Part shown: piece after piece, positions 46,101-57,400 of the stretch
How positions within the stretch are numbered: the first letter of the stretch is position 1
Layout: each line of letters starts with the position of its first letter
Source: Tetracentron sinense
Taxonomy: Eukaryota; Streptophyta; Magnoliopsida; Trochodendrales; Trochodendraceae
Assembly (NCBI GenBank): GCA_015143295.1
Contig: CM026565.1
Location: forward strand, 28,590,052 to 28,654,051
Direction of reading: 5' to 3'
Length of the DNA stretch: 64,000 bases
The notes under the pieces: generated by a model
Seen by the model: only the letters and a program-made list of their open reading frames with translations
Database searches by the model: none
Told to the model about the DNA's origin: nothing
Position numbers and translations under genes: made by a program

Positions 46101-46791
46101 ATTGGACAGTTTCATATAAATTAGTTGGCTGAACCACCTATCTCACTATTACATGTCATGACATTACTTATGCAGTTAGTTTGGTTAGTCAATTTATACA
46201 TACTCTAAGAACTAGTCACATAATTGTCGTCATTCGAAATCTTGCAGTATCTAAAGGGTTCTCTAGGATGAGGCATATGTTTGCAAAAGAATGGCCACAC
46301 TCACATGACTGATTACACTGATGTTGATTGGTGGGAAGTTCAGTTAATCAGTGATCTACAACTGGATACTGCACTTTTGTTAGAGATAATTTGGTCACCT
46401 GGAAAAATAAGAAACAAAATGTGGTTGCTCGATCGAGTGTTCAAGAAGAATATAGAGTAATGACGTCCATGACCAGTGAGATTATTTGGCTTCATTCTCT
46501 TTTACTGGATTTGGGGTTTGCCCAATCCCAACCTACGGATATGTTATGCAATAACCAAGTTGCAATTCATATTGTATCAAATCCAGTTTTTCATGAAAGG
46601 ACTAAACACATAGAGGTGGATTGCCACTTTGTTCGGAAAAAAAAAGTACAAGCTAACATTATCTGTATTCCATATGTATGTGATCAACAATTAGTAGACA
46701 TCTTTATCAAGGACTTACCTTCAACTAGGTTTCAAGACATCTTGTCCAAGTTGGACTCGATCAATATTTTCGCACCAACTTAAGGGAGAGT
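43169..46791 (+). mobile_element. Decayed Ty1/copia retrotransposon
   Basis: Copia domain order on + : gag from MAHESEFNLSIKCSS (43169), a knuckle-like CNYYNKLGHTKDHC lacking its second cysteine (43502), a protease remnant with GATDHMTIS (43750), integrase with HLDLWGPTSIGSYDGY and LRSDNGIEY (44250-44700), reverse transcriptase with LVYADDIVMSGD (45797), and RNase H ending QLVDIFIKDLPSTRF (46390-46782). Stops and frameshifts occur throughout. A purine-rich AAGGGAGAG (46783-46791) precedes TGTTAAC of the 3' LTR. Confidence 0.9.
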
Positions 46792-47160
46792 GTTAACAAA
46801 GAAGGAAAGATTATAGAGTAGATTTGGGTTTACTATTTTAGCAAATTGTTTGCTTGTTTTTTTTTTTTTTTCTTTTAATGAAAGCAAACCCTACCAAACA
46901 TAAACTAATGCTACCCAATTCCAGAAACACGAGAAGCCAAGATGCGATGACATCCAGCCGACATCAGCGAAAAAACACGGAAGGATCCTCTAAGCCCAAG
47001 ACCCCGACCGAAGGCTGCTAACCAATGCGCATAAGCATAGCAAGTTGTTTGTCAATATGAGTGTTTTTCCTAATCGGCTAATATTACCTAAATTAGTCAA
47101 GCTTGTATTATAAATAGTTTTTCAGTGTGAATGAATAAAAGATCTCATCTCCTTCGCCGT
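46792..47160 (+). repeat. 3' LTR of the copia element, carrying an insertion
   Basis: Begins TGTTAACAAAG directly after the polypurine tract and contains a TATA-like TTATAAATAG near 47110. The right end is not certain. It is interrupted by the element at 46853-47037. Confidence 0.6.
46853..47037 (-). mobile_element. Short non-LTR retroelement inserted in the copia LTR
   Basis: Flanked by TAGCAAATTGTTTG (46839-46852) and TAGCAAGTTGTTTG (47038-47051), one mismatch in 14. A T run next to the left repeat shows a - strand poly(A) tail. The 185-bp body ends TTTCATTAAAAG before the tail. It is either a SINE or a strongly 5'-truncated LINE. Confidence 0.7.
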
Positions 47161-48010
47161 GCATGTAGGCCATCTCTGTCGAAGCATGTTAAGCCTTGTG
47201 TCTTTATGCTTTTGTTATATAAGAATGTTAAGAGTTCACGCAATAATCCTTCACGAAAGGTAATCTCAATGACATTCTTATAAATATGTATTTTAGGTAT
47301 GTAGGGCAAGGAAAAGATCTCGCCTCCTCGAAAGGCCAATGAGAGGGCCAGATTGACAAGCCTACCTAAACGTCCTACCATAACATTTGACCCACTCGTA
47401 TAATTGTGGGCATGGTCGGGCTAATTCAGTACATGAAGCCCCACATGAGCATCAACCCCACACCAACTTGATATACAAACCCATTTTGTACCTTACCCGA
47501 TTTAAAACCCAGTTTTCTTATTAAAGATCAAGGGCTAGTATTCTTCTCAGGATATGGTTTAGGATTTTCTATTGTGAATCCGGAAAAGAAAGTTGGGTCG
47601 GGTCAAGAACTGCCACTGGTGGCCCACTGCTTGTATTAGGCATGGTCTAGAAATTTAAGGGTTGAGCAATCAGGAGATGAACTACAAGTGTGAATTTCGG
47701 GCTAGTTGCACCGCAAGTGTATGGCCCATGATGGTGGAGTGTAGGAGGGTTCATGGCGAATGATGCGCCTCAGGCTCAGTGAACAAAAACCAGGACGTTC
47801 AGTTGAGGGCCGTTGAAGCCATGATAAAAGTTGAATTAACATATGGTAAATCTACGGCTTGGATTACCTGTTCTAAGATTAAAAAAAAGCATATATATTA
47901 CAGTTCCATGCCATCAATATCTCCAAACGCGCAGATCCCCCAACCACACGCAACAACTAAGCATCCCTAAAGTGGCTAACAGGGAAGGGTTATCCGATTC
48001 AAGACCTTGG
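47161..48010. other. Intergenic DNA without clear features
   Basis: Mixed-composition sequence. Reading frames here show no similarity I recognise. Confidence 0.4.
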
Positions 48011-48011
48011 G

Positions 48012-48193
48012 AAAAGATTCGCTCCGGTGATGCTCGGTTGGGCATCCACAAATCATGGGGATGAGATATCAATTGGGGAGAAGTCAAAATCATGAACGAA
48101 AATGAAATGACTTCTTCCTAAATTATTACCAGGTGTCGCATGATTTGTCATGCCCGAGTGCCCAGCTCGAACATCCACAGGAGCGAATCTTTT
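48012..48193. mobile_element. Foldback element with AAAAGATTCGCTCC ends
   Basis: Perfect 14-bp inverted ends (48012-48025 and 48180-48193). The inner palindrome is centred on GAGAAGTCA...TGACTTCT (48075-48115). The adjoining 9-mers GACCTTGGG and GTCTTTGAG agree at six positions, a possible eroded Mutator-type duplication. Related by its core to 53528-53700. Confidence 0.6.
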
Positions 48194-48287
48194 GTCTTTG
48201 AGGTGTGGTCCTGGCCAGCACAGCAACATCCTTTTCACGTTAAAGATGCAATTTTTGATATGTCACTGTCTTTTCTATATGACTTCA

Positions 48288-48601
48288 AATACTCTCGAGA
48301 TGTAATCGTACTTGTTGGGGTTATGCCTCTGAGGTTGCCACGTGCCTCTATCAACACCCTTAACTATAGTTAAGATCCACACACTCTCAGGTTTCACCCA
48401 CCTTGGTTTTTTTTCAATTTTTTTTGCAAGGGTTAAAAATATTTCAATTTTTTTGGGTCAAAAACCAAGGATAGGTGGGTGAACCTTAGGAGTGGCTGAA
48501 TCTTAACCATAGTTAAGGGTGTTCAATAAAGACATGTGGCGACCTCCGGGGCATAACCAGACTCTAAGGTGTCCGGTTACAACTGAAGAGAATTTCGAGT
48601 A
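48288..48601. mobile_element. Foldback family copy next to the glycosyltransferase promoter
   Basis: Palindromic: GGTTATGCCTCTGAGG, GCCACGTG, CCCTTAACTATAGTTAAG and CACCTTGGTTTTT on the left; AAAAACCAAGGATAGGTGGG, CTTAACCATAGTTAAGGG, ACATGTGGCGACC and GGGGCATAACC on the right. Ends about 150 bp before the start codon at 48755. Confidence 0.7.
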
Positions 48602-48754
48602 CTCCTTCTATATTGAGAATAGAATAAGAGCTGGCCAAGCTTTTGGTCATTGATTTTTGGACCAATATTAAAAAAAAGCTTCTGTCATATCTATTCGGAT
48701 ACTTCCACAACCTCTAATTTCTCATTTAAAGAATCCAACAAAGAGATAGAAGAA

Positions 48755-51070
48755 ATGAAGATAAGCATCAATGGCAGCCTTATCCCATTCTTCCCTGCAG
48801 TTCTTCTTCTTCTTCTCTTTCTCTACTTATCTCCATTTGATCCACACCATTTCAGTAGTATTGTCTTATTCTCTTCTTCATCATCCCCTTTTAATCACAG
48901 TCATCAACTCCCACTAGTCTCTCCAGCGCCACTCGAAGATTTCTCTAATGGGTTTCTCTCAAACACTAGTACTACTAGTAGTAATCAACTCCCAGTAGTC
49001 TCTCCGGCATCGCCTCCGGCGCCAGTCGAAGATTTCTCTAATGGGTTTCTCTCAAACACTAGTACTAGAATTACTAGTAGTAATCAATTCCCACTTGTCT
49101 CTCCAGCATCGCCTCCGGTGCCAGTCGAAGATTTCTCTAATGGGTTTGTCTCAAATACTAGTACTAGTAGTAGCAGTAGTGCCATTACTGCAACTGATAC
49201 AAATGTTAGAGTGAGTAATACTTAAATTTGTTTATAACTTTGATGGTTCAAGTTGGTTTGCATTAAATTTGATTTTTTTTCAAAATTATTGTATGGGCAG
49301 AAGCAGAAAGATAGTAGTTTTGAGATCAGAATTGAAAAAGATCTAGCTAGAGCTCGAGCAGCGATCCGCGACGCAGTTCATTGGCGTAATTACACTTCAT
49401 ACAAGGAGGAGAATTTCATCCCCAGAGGATCCATATACAGAAATCCATATGCCTTTCATCAGTTAAGATCAAGAAAACTTCAAGTAGCAACTGTTATTAA
49501 TAGGCTTTAATTTCTAATTTTCTAATCAATGGAAACTTTCTAATTTTAATTTCCTTTTTAGAAGTATTAGATCTTATTTTTGAATCTTTCTTTTGTTAAT
49601 GAAAATCTGAAATTAATCAGCTAAATCAAGGCCAAAATTCACTGGCTAGATGCTATTGGACATGTTCAATCGGAAGATCGATCAAGTGATTATCGGCAGT
49701 AGATAGGGTACCCCGTCGATTCAATCGACGGTATTGATCGAGGCTCTAGATGTGGTGAAGCAAGATAGTATGGTGAACAAGTGGTGTTAAGCACTTGTAT
49801 ATTATGCTTCCACACTTGTAGGTACGTAGGGCTATCAAGACTTACACAGAAGACTAGAATCAGTTTTTCTCTCTTTGTGAGCACTCACTCCAAGTGAGTA
49901 AATAATAATTCATTTATTATTTACTATTTTGGAATTGACCTTAAACTGGTTTATTTATTAGGGTTTATGAGTGAAAGTCAATGATCTGATTCTTGTAGAC
50001 AGTAACCAGAGACTGTAAGGAACATATATATAGTGTAGTTAATTAGCACTCACTCATATCTTCATTAATTTATTGTTACTACTATTTTGGAATATAGAAT
50101 TGACCTAAAACTGGTTCTTTTATTAGGGTTTATGAGTGAAAGTCAATGATCTGATTCTTGTAGACATTAAGTAGAGACTGTAAGGAGCATATATTGTAGA
50201 AGACAAGATCCAGCATTTGATAGTTCTAGCTAGGTCAAAAATCAACCCAATTGGAGGTGGATTTTTTTTATCTTTTGTGGGTACCAATGTCATTTATAAA
50301 TTCAGGTTGTGGTATATGAGACGCAGACCATAGCTATATGGATGATTTTTTTTTTAACTCAATTTTTTGACCAAACAGACCATAGCGCTATATCGATGAT
50401 GAATTTTTTGTTTTTTGGATTAAACATACCACAGCTAGCTCTATTGACAATTTTTTTCGTAACATTTTATGATGGATATAATAATTAGGAGTCATATTGA
50501 GATGGAGAAGACATTCAAAGTGTGGACATACAGGGAAGGAGAGCCGCCCCTCGTTCACGACGGGCCAATAAACAACATATACTCCATGGAAGGACAATTC
50601 ATCGATGAGATGGACAGTGGGAAGAACCCTTTTACGACGCACCACCCTGATGAAGCCCATGCATTCTTCCTCCCATTTAGTGTGGTTAATGTTGTTAGAT
50701 TCATCTACAAGCCTGTCACTACCTACTCCCGGGAGCGCCTACAACGCTTCGTCACAGATTATATAGGCGTCGTATCGAACAAGTACCCGTATTGGAACAG
50801 GAGCAGTGGGGCTGACCATTTCATGGTATCATGCCATGATTGGGTATGATCCTCCTTTCTTCTATATATTATATTTTGGTGAAATAATGTATGAGAACTT
50901 TGTTGTCCTGCAATTTATATTTTTCGTTGATCTTCCCAAACATAATCATAAAAAATTTATTAGATTGACACTGCAAGTTTGTAAGAAATTCAAAATATTT
51001 TTCTAAAGGTAAATTCTAATTATGATGACGATCAAGATAATTTAATACCATATATATAGTTAATCTTGAC

Positions 51071-51115
<45 letters not shown>

Positions 51116-52313
51116 TCAATCAAGTATTTAGATAGGTTTGTATGCCAAACTAAGTATATTAAAGAGCCACATGAAATAGTTCATATTCCAATTATCTTCC
51201 CTTTAAGAAAGGTTTAATTTGATAGAAAAGAGATTTATTGAATAGCTTCGATGATTTATAGTGACCCCATAGAGGGTTTATATAGATATTATATCATCTC
51301 AAGATAGAAACTCTAGCTATCAAATCTAATCCTAATCAAATAAAACTAATTGATTCTAATCTTTTTCAAATTCAAATCTACCTAGATATGAGATGAGTAC
51401 CGTGTATCTCATCTCACCTTAGTACACCATTCTGTGTTCTCTAAACTATCTGTAATATATTTAGTTTAATATATAAGATCGAGAATATATTAATTTACAA
51501 GTTTAGCTCAGATCTCAAGTTTATCAAACACCCTAAGTCAGTTATTTTCTAGTTTATAATACAGCTTCAAGTTATCTAATGAAAGTGCTAAAGTTTAAGT
51601 TTTTCATTAAATTTCTAGTATTAACCTCTCCTTTGTGAAATTTTCAGGCACCGGATGTTATAGATGCCAACCCTGAGCTCTTCAAGAACTTCATTAGAGT
51701 ACTTTGCAATGCAAACACCTCCGAAGGTTTCCAGCCCATAAAAGATGTAACATTGCCAGAAATCTACCTCCCTGTCGGGAAGCTCGGCCCAGTGCACCTC
51801 GGTCAAGCCCCTAACAAGCGATCAATCCTCGCCTTCTTCGCAGGTGGGGCACATGGCTACATAAGACAGGCATTATTCAAGTACTGGAAAGAAAATGATA
51901 ATGAAGTCCTCGTCCACCAGTACCTACCAAAAGGTCTCAATTACACTAAATTAATGGGGCAAAGCAAATTTTGCTTGTGCCCCAGTGGATATGAAGTTGC
52001 AAGTCCTAGAGTAGTCGAAGCAATTTACGCTGGCTGTGTCCCCGTGATAATTTCCGATCACTATGTTCTACCGTTTAGTGATGTACTTAATTGGAGCAAG
52101 TTTTCGGTACAGATTCCGGTTGAGAGGATACCGGAGATTAAGACAATTTTGCAAGGCATTTCAAAAGATAAGTATCTAAGAATGCAGAAGAGAGTGATGA
52201 AAGTGCAGAGACATTTCGTGCTCAATCGGCTGGCTCAGCGCTTCGATGTCATTCACATGGTGCTTCATTCAGTGTGGCTAAGGAGGCTTGATCTCAAGCT
52301 GTTGCCCTCTTGA
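48755..52313 (+). CDS. Exostosin-family (GT47) glycosyltransferase, complete, 4 exons
   Basis: Exons 48755-49210, 49301-49461, 50489-50843 and 51648-52313 join to 1638 nt (545 residues). Probably a Golgi type II membrane enzyme that transfers sugars onto cell-wall polysaccharide or glycoprotein; donor and acceptor cannot be told. Order: short cytosolic tail, membrane anchor at residues 9-28 ([15 protein letters not shown]), a Ser/Pro-rich stem with three repeats (51-137), then the exostosin domain with [76 protein letters not shown] and [17 protein letters not shown]. The start at 48755 was chosen because it puts the anchor at the N-terminus; an in-frame upstream ATG at 48650 would add 35 residues before it. 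It resembles the At5g03795-like branch. Introns are GT-AG. Confidence 0.93.
48905..49165 (+). repeat. Threefold repeat in the glycosyltransferase stem
   Basis: Three copies of an approximately 26-32 residue unit (residues 51-75, 78-104, 111-137) built around LPLVSPAS...[14 protein letters not shown]. Each holds an NTS glycosylation sequon (Asn70, Asn101, Asn134). The DNA copies are similar enough to indicate expansion within this gene. Confidence 0.85.
49881..50212 (+). repeat. ~165-bp tandem duplication in glycosyltransferase intron 2
   Basis: The unit from GCACTCACTC (49881) recurs at 50046 and shares a long stretch through GGGTTTATGAGTGAAAGTCA and ATGATCTGATTCTTGTAGAC. Small indels separate the copies. 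Confidence 0.75.
51069..51113. repeat. (AT)n(AG)n microsatellite
   Basis: Compound repeat in intron 3 of the glycosyltransferase gene. Confidence 0.9.
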
Positions 52314-52450
52314 TTGCTCGGATCAATTGTGTACATTTTTGGCTATTATATGACATCTCACACATAAGAAATATAGTTTGTATAAGGAATGTGTAATATC
52401 AATTAGATCAAAGACCATCAAACAGATTGGGGGGATTCGACGAGGTACTT

Positions 52451-52645
52451 TTTTTTGGAACTCGGGGTGTCCCCCAATCCTTTGGGTCAGGACTAATCCC
52501 TGAGGGTGCGATGTGAGCCCGCAACCCGCCACACCAGGTAAGTCTGGGTAAACCCGTGCGGAGCTGGCCTCAAAGAGGGAGTGAGAAATCGAACCCAGGA
52601 CCTCCCACTTGGGGAAAGGCCTAGGAACCACTAGTCCGCCCCTTT
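52451..52645 (-). mobile_element. tRNA-derived SINE
   Basis: A T run at the left end (tail on -) and imperfect 12-bp duplications, GACGAGGTACTT (52439-52450) and GACTGGGTACTT (52646-52657). Read on -, it carries A-box-like GGACTAGTGGTTCC and B-box-like GGTCCTGGGTTCGATT, and later GGGATTAGTCCTGACCC. It resembles plant Au-type SINEs. Non-coding. Confidence 0.75.
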
Positions 52646-52662
52646 GACTGGGTACTTACGAC

Positions 52663-53005
52663 CATAGTTACCAAGTTCTTCAATTTAAAAAAAAATAATT
52701 TTGAATAATACCCGACTTTTTCATCAAACGCTTAATTCCCGAAATATTCACGAGTTTTGGAAAGAAAAATAGCGACTTTTCAAAAACTTGCGAATTAAAC
52801 ACGACTTTTCGAAAAAGTCCTGAATAAATATCTAAAATATGAAATATATTTGTTTATAATTTTCATAATTAGTAATCTTATTTTATATTTTTTAATTTCT
52901 TACCCTAATTTTTCTAATTTATTTCCATATTTTCAAAATTTTACCGATTTTTTTTTGAATTTTTCCCTAAACGAATAATTCCCAAACCCCGACTTAGTAA
53001 CTATG
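52663..53005. mobile_element. Short hAT-like element with CATAGTTACC ends
   Basis: Inverted ends CATAGTTACCAAGTT and GACTTAGTAACTATG (13 of 15 match). Flanking 8-mers CTTACGAC (52655-52662) and CTTGCAAC (53006-53013) match at six. The interior repeats CGACTTTT and ATTCCC motifs in both orientations. Same family as 55645-55995. Confidence 0.7.
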
Positions 53006-53527
53006 CTTGCAACATGAAAGAACTAGGGTTTGTGGTTGGTCTTCAACCTTTGCATCACCCTCTAATTATCTCAATAGCTGAGCTAATAGATCCTTGTAAA
53101 TAATTTTCTTATGATTAGGGTTACTTATATATGTCTACATGATCTCCTATCTTATATGTGTCAGTGAAGAGGGATTTGATATATTGGGCTCTCTTTTGGA
53201 ACTAAAAAAAGGCCCAATCTGCTATGGGCTTTGAGGGCCAGGTTAGGCTAGGCCAGGCCGAGTTCTAATTAAATAGATGGATGGGCTTGAGCCTAGAATC
53301 GTAGGCCTGACCCCTTATACTACACCATATTACACCTCCAACTGGACTAACCTGGGCCAATGCGAACCTTAGACCCAGACTGGCCCACTTGGTCCGAGTT
53401 GGCCGGCGTGACACCCAGTAAATAGTGCCATTTCCACAAAGGGGAGTGCTAGCTGCGGACTTCCAAACTATAGTGGTAGTGACACTTGTTGCTACCACTT
53501 CAACAGCATCAGATTTCCTCTAACGGA

Positions 53528-53700
53528 TGCCGAGGTCCAACCTTGGGCGACACTTTTACATCCCCCATGTGGCAAGAAAAAGTTGATGCAGGAAATGTGG
53601 AGAAGTCAAAATCAGGGGAGAAAATGAAAATGACTTCTCCACTTTTTATCACCACATGTTGGATGTATAAGGGTCGCCCGAGACTAGGCCTCGACGTCCA
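53528..53700. mobile_element. Foldback element with GGGCGACACTTTTACATCC arm
   Basis: The left arm (GGGCGACACTTTTACATCC, CATGTGG, GTGGAGAAGTCA) is repeated inverted on the right (TGACTTCTCCAC, CCACATG, GGATGTATAAGGGTCGCCC). The central AGTCAAAATC...GAAAATGAAAATGACTT matches the core at 48075. Non-coding. Confidence 0.65.
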
Positions 53701-53819
53701 ATGCCCACTTCAAAAATAGTATTTCAATGAGAGTTTGAACGTCTACGTTTGAGTCAGCAATTCTCAAAAAGATAAATGAGAAATAGAAAATAGACCTATG
53801 ATCTCATTGGTCCATGCCT

Positions 53820-54265
53820 TCTTTTTTTTAACACCCACTAATTATGATTAAAATTCACTTACCCTTATGGTTGATCCATCCAACCTTGGTTTTTAAAAGA
53901 AAAATAAAAAAAACATATTCATGATGATTCAGTTAAGCTTACCCATAGTTTAAAAAGGGTTAAAAGGAATACGGGGATACTGTGGTTAGCTAGCAAAATA
54001 GTCCCCTCCTTGACCTGAGGAAGAGACAGTCTCCCCCCCCCCCCTCCCCCAAATTTTTTTTTTGTCATGGATCCCATTTTTTTTTAAACTTCTTTTAACA
54101 GTGATTAAAGTTCACTAACCCTTAGGAATAAAACATCTAACCATGGTATTTAAAGAAAAATTAAAAATTGTAACTACAGAGGTTAAAACTTGTTAACCAT
54201 AGTTAAGAGAAAGTTTTGTGAGGGCGAGGAGGAATAGTCCCTTCCTCGGGGCGAGGAGGGTACTA
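53820..54265. mobile_element. Two adjoining foldback family remnants
   Basis: 53820-53970 carries AACACCCACTAATTATGATT, CACTTACCC and CCAACCTTGGTTTTT, with a weak inverted arm. 54095-54215 has TTAACAGTGATTAAAGTTCA, CACTAACCCTTAG and TTAACCATAGTTAAG. GCGAGGAGGAATAGTCCC near 54220 mirrors AATAGTCCCCTCC near 53998, suggesting an outer arm enclosing 53990-54265. Confidence 0.5.
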
Positions 54266-54418
54266 TTGCTTTTCTGAGAAAGAAATGAAGGGTTTCCACA
54301 TACAGTACACGGTAAAATGCCTAGAAATGCCCATTAAAGCCCCAAACCCTTCTTACAAAGCAAAGGACTTGAAGAAGCTTTCTTAGTAGAGAAGACCTCT
54401 CTCTTTCAGACTTCAATA

Positions 54419-57400
54419 ATGGCAGATAAAGGAGACCTTCAATTACCTTCTTCCATTTCTTCAGGCGAACAGACGGTCTGGGCTGATGTCTCGCCTCTGC
54501 TCGAATCTGCTTGCAAAGGTCTATCTTTTAAGCTCCTTTATATCTCAAATCTAATCCTCTTTGTATTTGATTTTGTTCAATGATTCTAAGTTCTTCTCAG
54601 CTGTTTCTTGGATCATCAGATGGTTTCTTCAGTTGCCTGCAATCGATATTAGTATATATTGTTAGAAAATTTACTCATAGCCCCATTTTTTTGATGATTG
54701 AGTGATCCTAAGCATCGTAGACTTTTCTTTGTAGCATTTGAACAATCGTTGGGTTGTAGATTTTGTGGTTTCGCCTAATTGGCGTGAATCGGGGTAACGG
54801 TTGGATTGATGGGTTTTTTTTTTGTTATGATGCATTGCTTTAACACCGCGAGTTTAATATCTATAATGGGGAGTGATTCTTTTCACGTGGGGTGTTCCGC
54901 ATTTGGCGAGCAGATGCAATCACATAGTGCCTTGTGTAAACTGTAAACTCTGGTTAGGGCATTTTCAAACCTAGTTGAATTTCTAAATCCTACTTTGGTC
55001 AGCATTAACCCTTAGAGTTTTAGAAGACTATTAAAATGATGACTTTACCTTTTTTACAACACGGGGTGCTTTGATTGCGTGCATGTTCCAAGGTGGAGCG
55101 CGCAATGCGCAGGGACTATAGAATCAGTACCCATTTATAATCAATGATGTTGAGTGTAACTTGCAAAATGTTTGTGCATCATTAGTGATTTCATTGCTTC
55201 AACCTTGTGATCCTTTTTTCTTTCTAAGATTAGATTTTCTTTTTCTTAAGAATGAAATGAAATATATCTCTAGCGTTAGCCATACATAACTAATAGAGAA
55301 AAGAAAGAGATGTAGTTGTGGTGCCAATGCATGTGTGGTACTGAACTACAATGTTGATGAAACTGGCTGCCTGTACGTCAAAAGGGAAATTGTTGGGGAA
55401 TGATTTGATTGTGACCATGAAACTCTGCTCCACAAAATGGTGTCAGCTAATCCCAATGATGTTCTGGTGTTATCTAATCTCTGGCTAATGTATGGTTGCT
55501 TTAGTTTTTAGACATGCTGTGAGTTATCTTGTACTAATATAATGTTGGTTATAGTTTCACTTAGAGATTTTCTTGGGCGGATTCATGATTCAATATGAAT
55601 ATTGTGGTGATTTTATTTTATCACACAAGAAACATCGTTTCATCCATAGTTACCAAATACGGGTATGGGTATAGTACGACAATGATTCGTTAGGGAAGTT
55701 CAGGTGTTATAGGGCAAAAAAACTGCAAAAGTACGAGAAAAATTAAAAATAATAGTAATTATCAATAAATAAATTAAAATCATGATATTAACTACTAGCA
55801 ATCATTTAATACAGAATATCCGTTTAACACGGTAAAAGTACGGCAAAAATATTCATATAGTACACATTTAATACATAATTCGTGTATTAAACAAGTATTA
55901 TACTGCGATACGCGTATAATACGTAACACGACAAAAGTATGCAGTTTAAAATGGTGACCCCCCTAAAAGTATTATACGGGTGTTTGGTAACTATGGTTTC
56001 ATCCACATTTTCACTATGAGGTGTGCAATGTGCTAGCCCTACTCTCAGTCAAAAACCAAAACCTGTCCTTGCTTTCAGCCAAAAACCAACACCTGTCTTT
56101 GCTTTAACAGGTGTTGGTTTTTGATTGAGAGTAGGGAATACCTGAGAGTAGGGCTACCACGCCTCTTTTCACTGTTCTATTCCATTGTACCGATTACAAC
56201 ATTAATTTATTCTTAGCAATCATAAGTTCCATGATGTGAGTGTTATTCGATTCGTTATCATTGTGGGTAACTTTCCAAGTTATCTAATTTTGTTTCCTTT
56301 CCTGATTATTCCATGCTGATATTGCAACAAGTATAGTTTCTTTACTTTTTCTAATTTTCCAAACAAGGGATTTTTATGTTTTTGCCTGATATCTAAAAGT
56401 TCAGGCTTCTTGGTTCCTTTAAAATGATTTCTCTTTCTTTTCCCCTCATATGATGTATAGTATTTTGCTCCCCCCCCCATTTTCTTAAGTCTTTTCTGTT
56501 AGAAATTCTGATATGATATTTTGGTCCGAACAACGGTTTTTTAATGTTTCTTGTTTTGTATCCAAAATTTCAGGTTTCTTTGTTCCACTTCGACTGATTT
56601 ATCTTTCTTTCGATATCTTCTACTCGCAGATCTTCGAGATGGTGAACTCATTCATGGAGAGAATTTCAGTCTTTTTGCTGCTATGTCTGCCTTGGAGGTA
56701 CTGATTAATCTTGATCACCTTGTAATGCTTTCATAATCAATTTAGTGGTACTATGCTTCACTTTATCATGCATTACACGTGAAAGCACTGATAGGACGTT
56801 TTGTGGTCTGAACGGGGTCTTAAAGCATCCGTGCTTGTTTGCTAAATTAAATCATGAGATATGCTCTTTGTATAGGTCTGGGGGGATGCAGAGAGGAATG
56901 CACATATCTGCTTATATATGTGTATCTTTTGAAGATGTTACAAGTGATACTTTCGGAAGGGCGTATCGAGACCCCTCATACCCTGTCTATCATTGATCCT
57001 GTATTCAGCTATACACCAAAAACCCAGGATTAAATTTAATGAACAATGCATAAGAAAAACATAAGATATCATTATTTAGCTAATATGTAAATTGTATGGA
57101 ATTTGTATAATAAAAGTGCTGACAGCCAAACTATTTGAGAGCAGCAAGCCTTGAATTAAAAGATGAACTCAAATAAGAGGCAAATGGGTTAGTGGTTAGT
57201 GGGTAATGACGAGTTTTGAAGCAAGGTTTTATGGTTATCAACATGCACAGACTTTATCAGTTCAGCTAGCTGGGATTTAAAAAAAATAAAATTTATATAG
57301 GTATGTAAAGAATATTCTTTGTTTGGTATCTAACCAATATGATTAAATTCAATGCAGAAGTGATGATAAACGGCATATTGAAGTTCTTTATATTATATCA

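Noticed and set aside
48650..48754. Upstream ATG as the glycosyltransferase start
   Set aside because: It would put 35 extra residues before the membrane anchor; 48755 gives the usual type II arrangement. It cannot be fully excluded.
50469..50488. ATG at 50469 as a start of a separate exostosin gene
   Set aside because: The frame upstream of 50489 is intronic; the acceptor ATTAG at 50484-50488 joins exon 2 in frame and restores the conserved Tyr-Arg-Asn-Pro-Tyr-Ala-Phe region.
52323..52631. A - strand gene of 102 residues
   Set aside because: It lies over a tRNA-derived SINE with target duplications and has no coding character.
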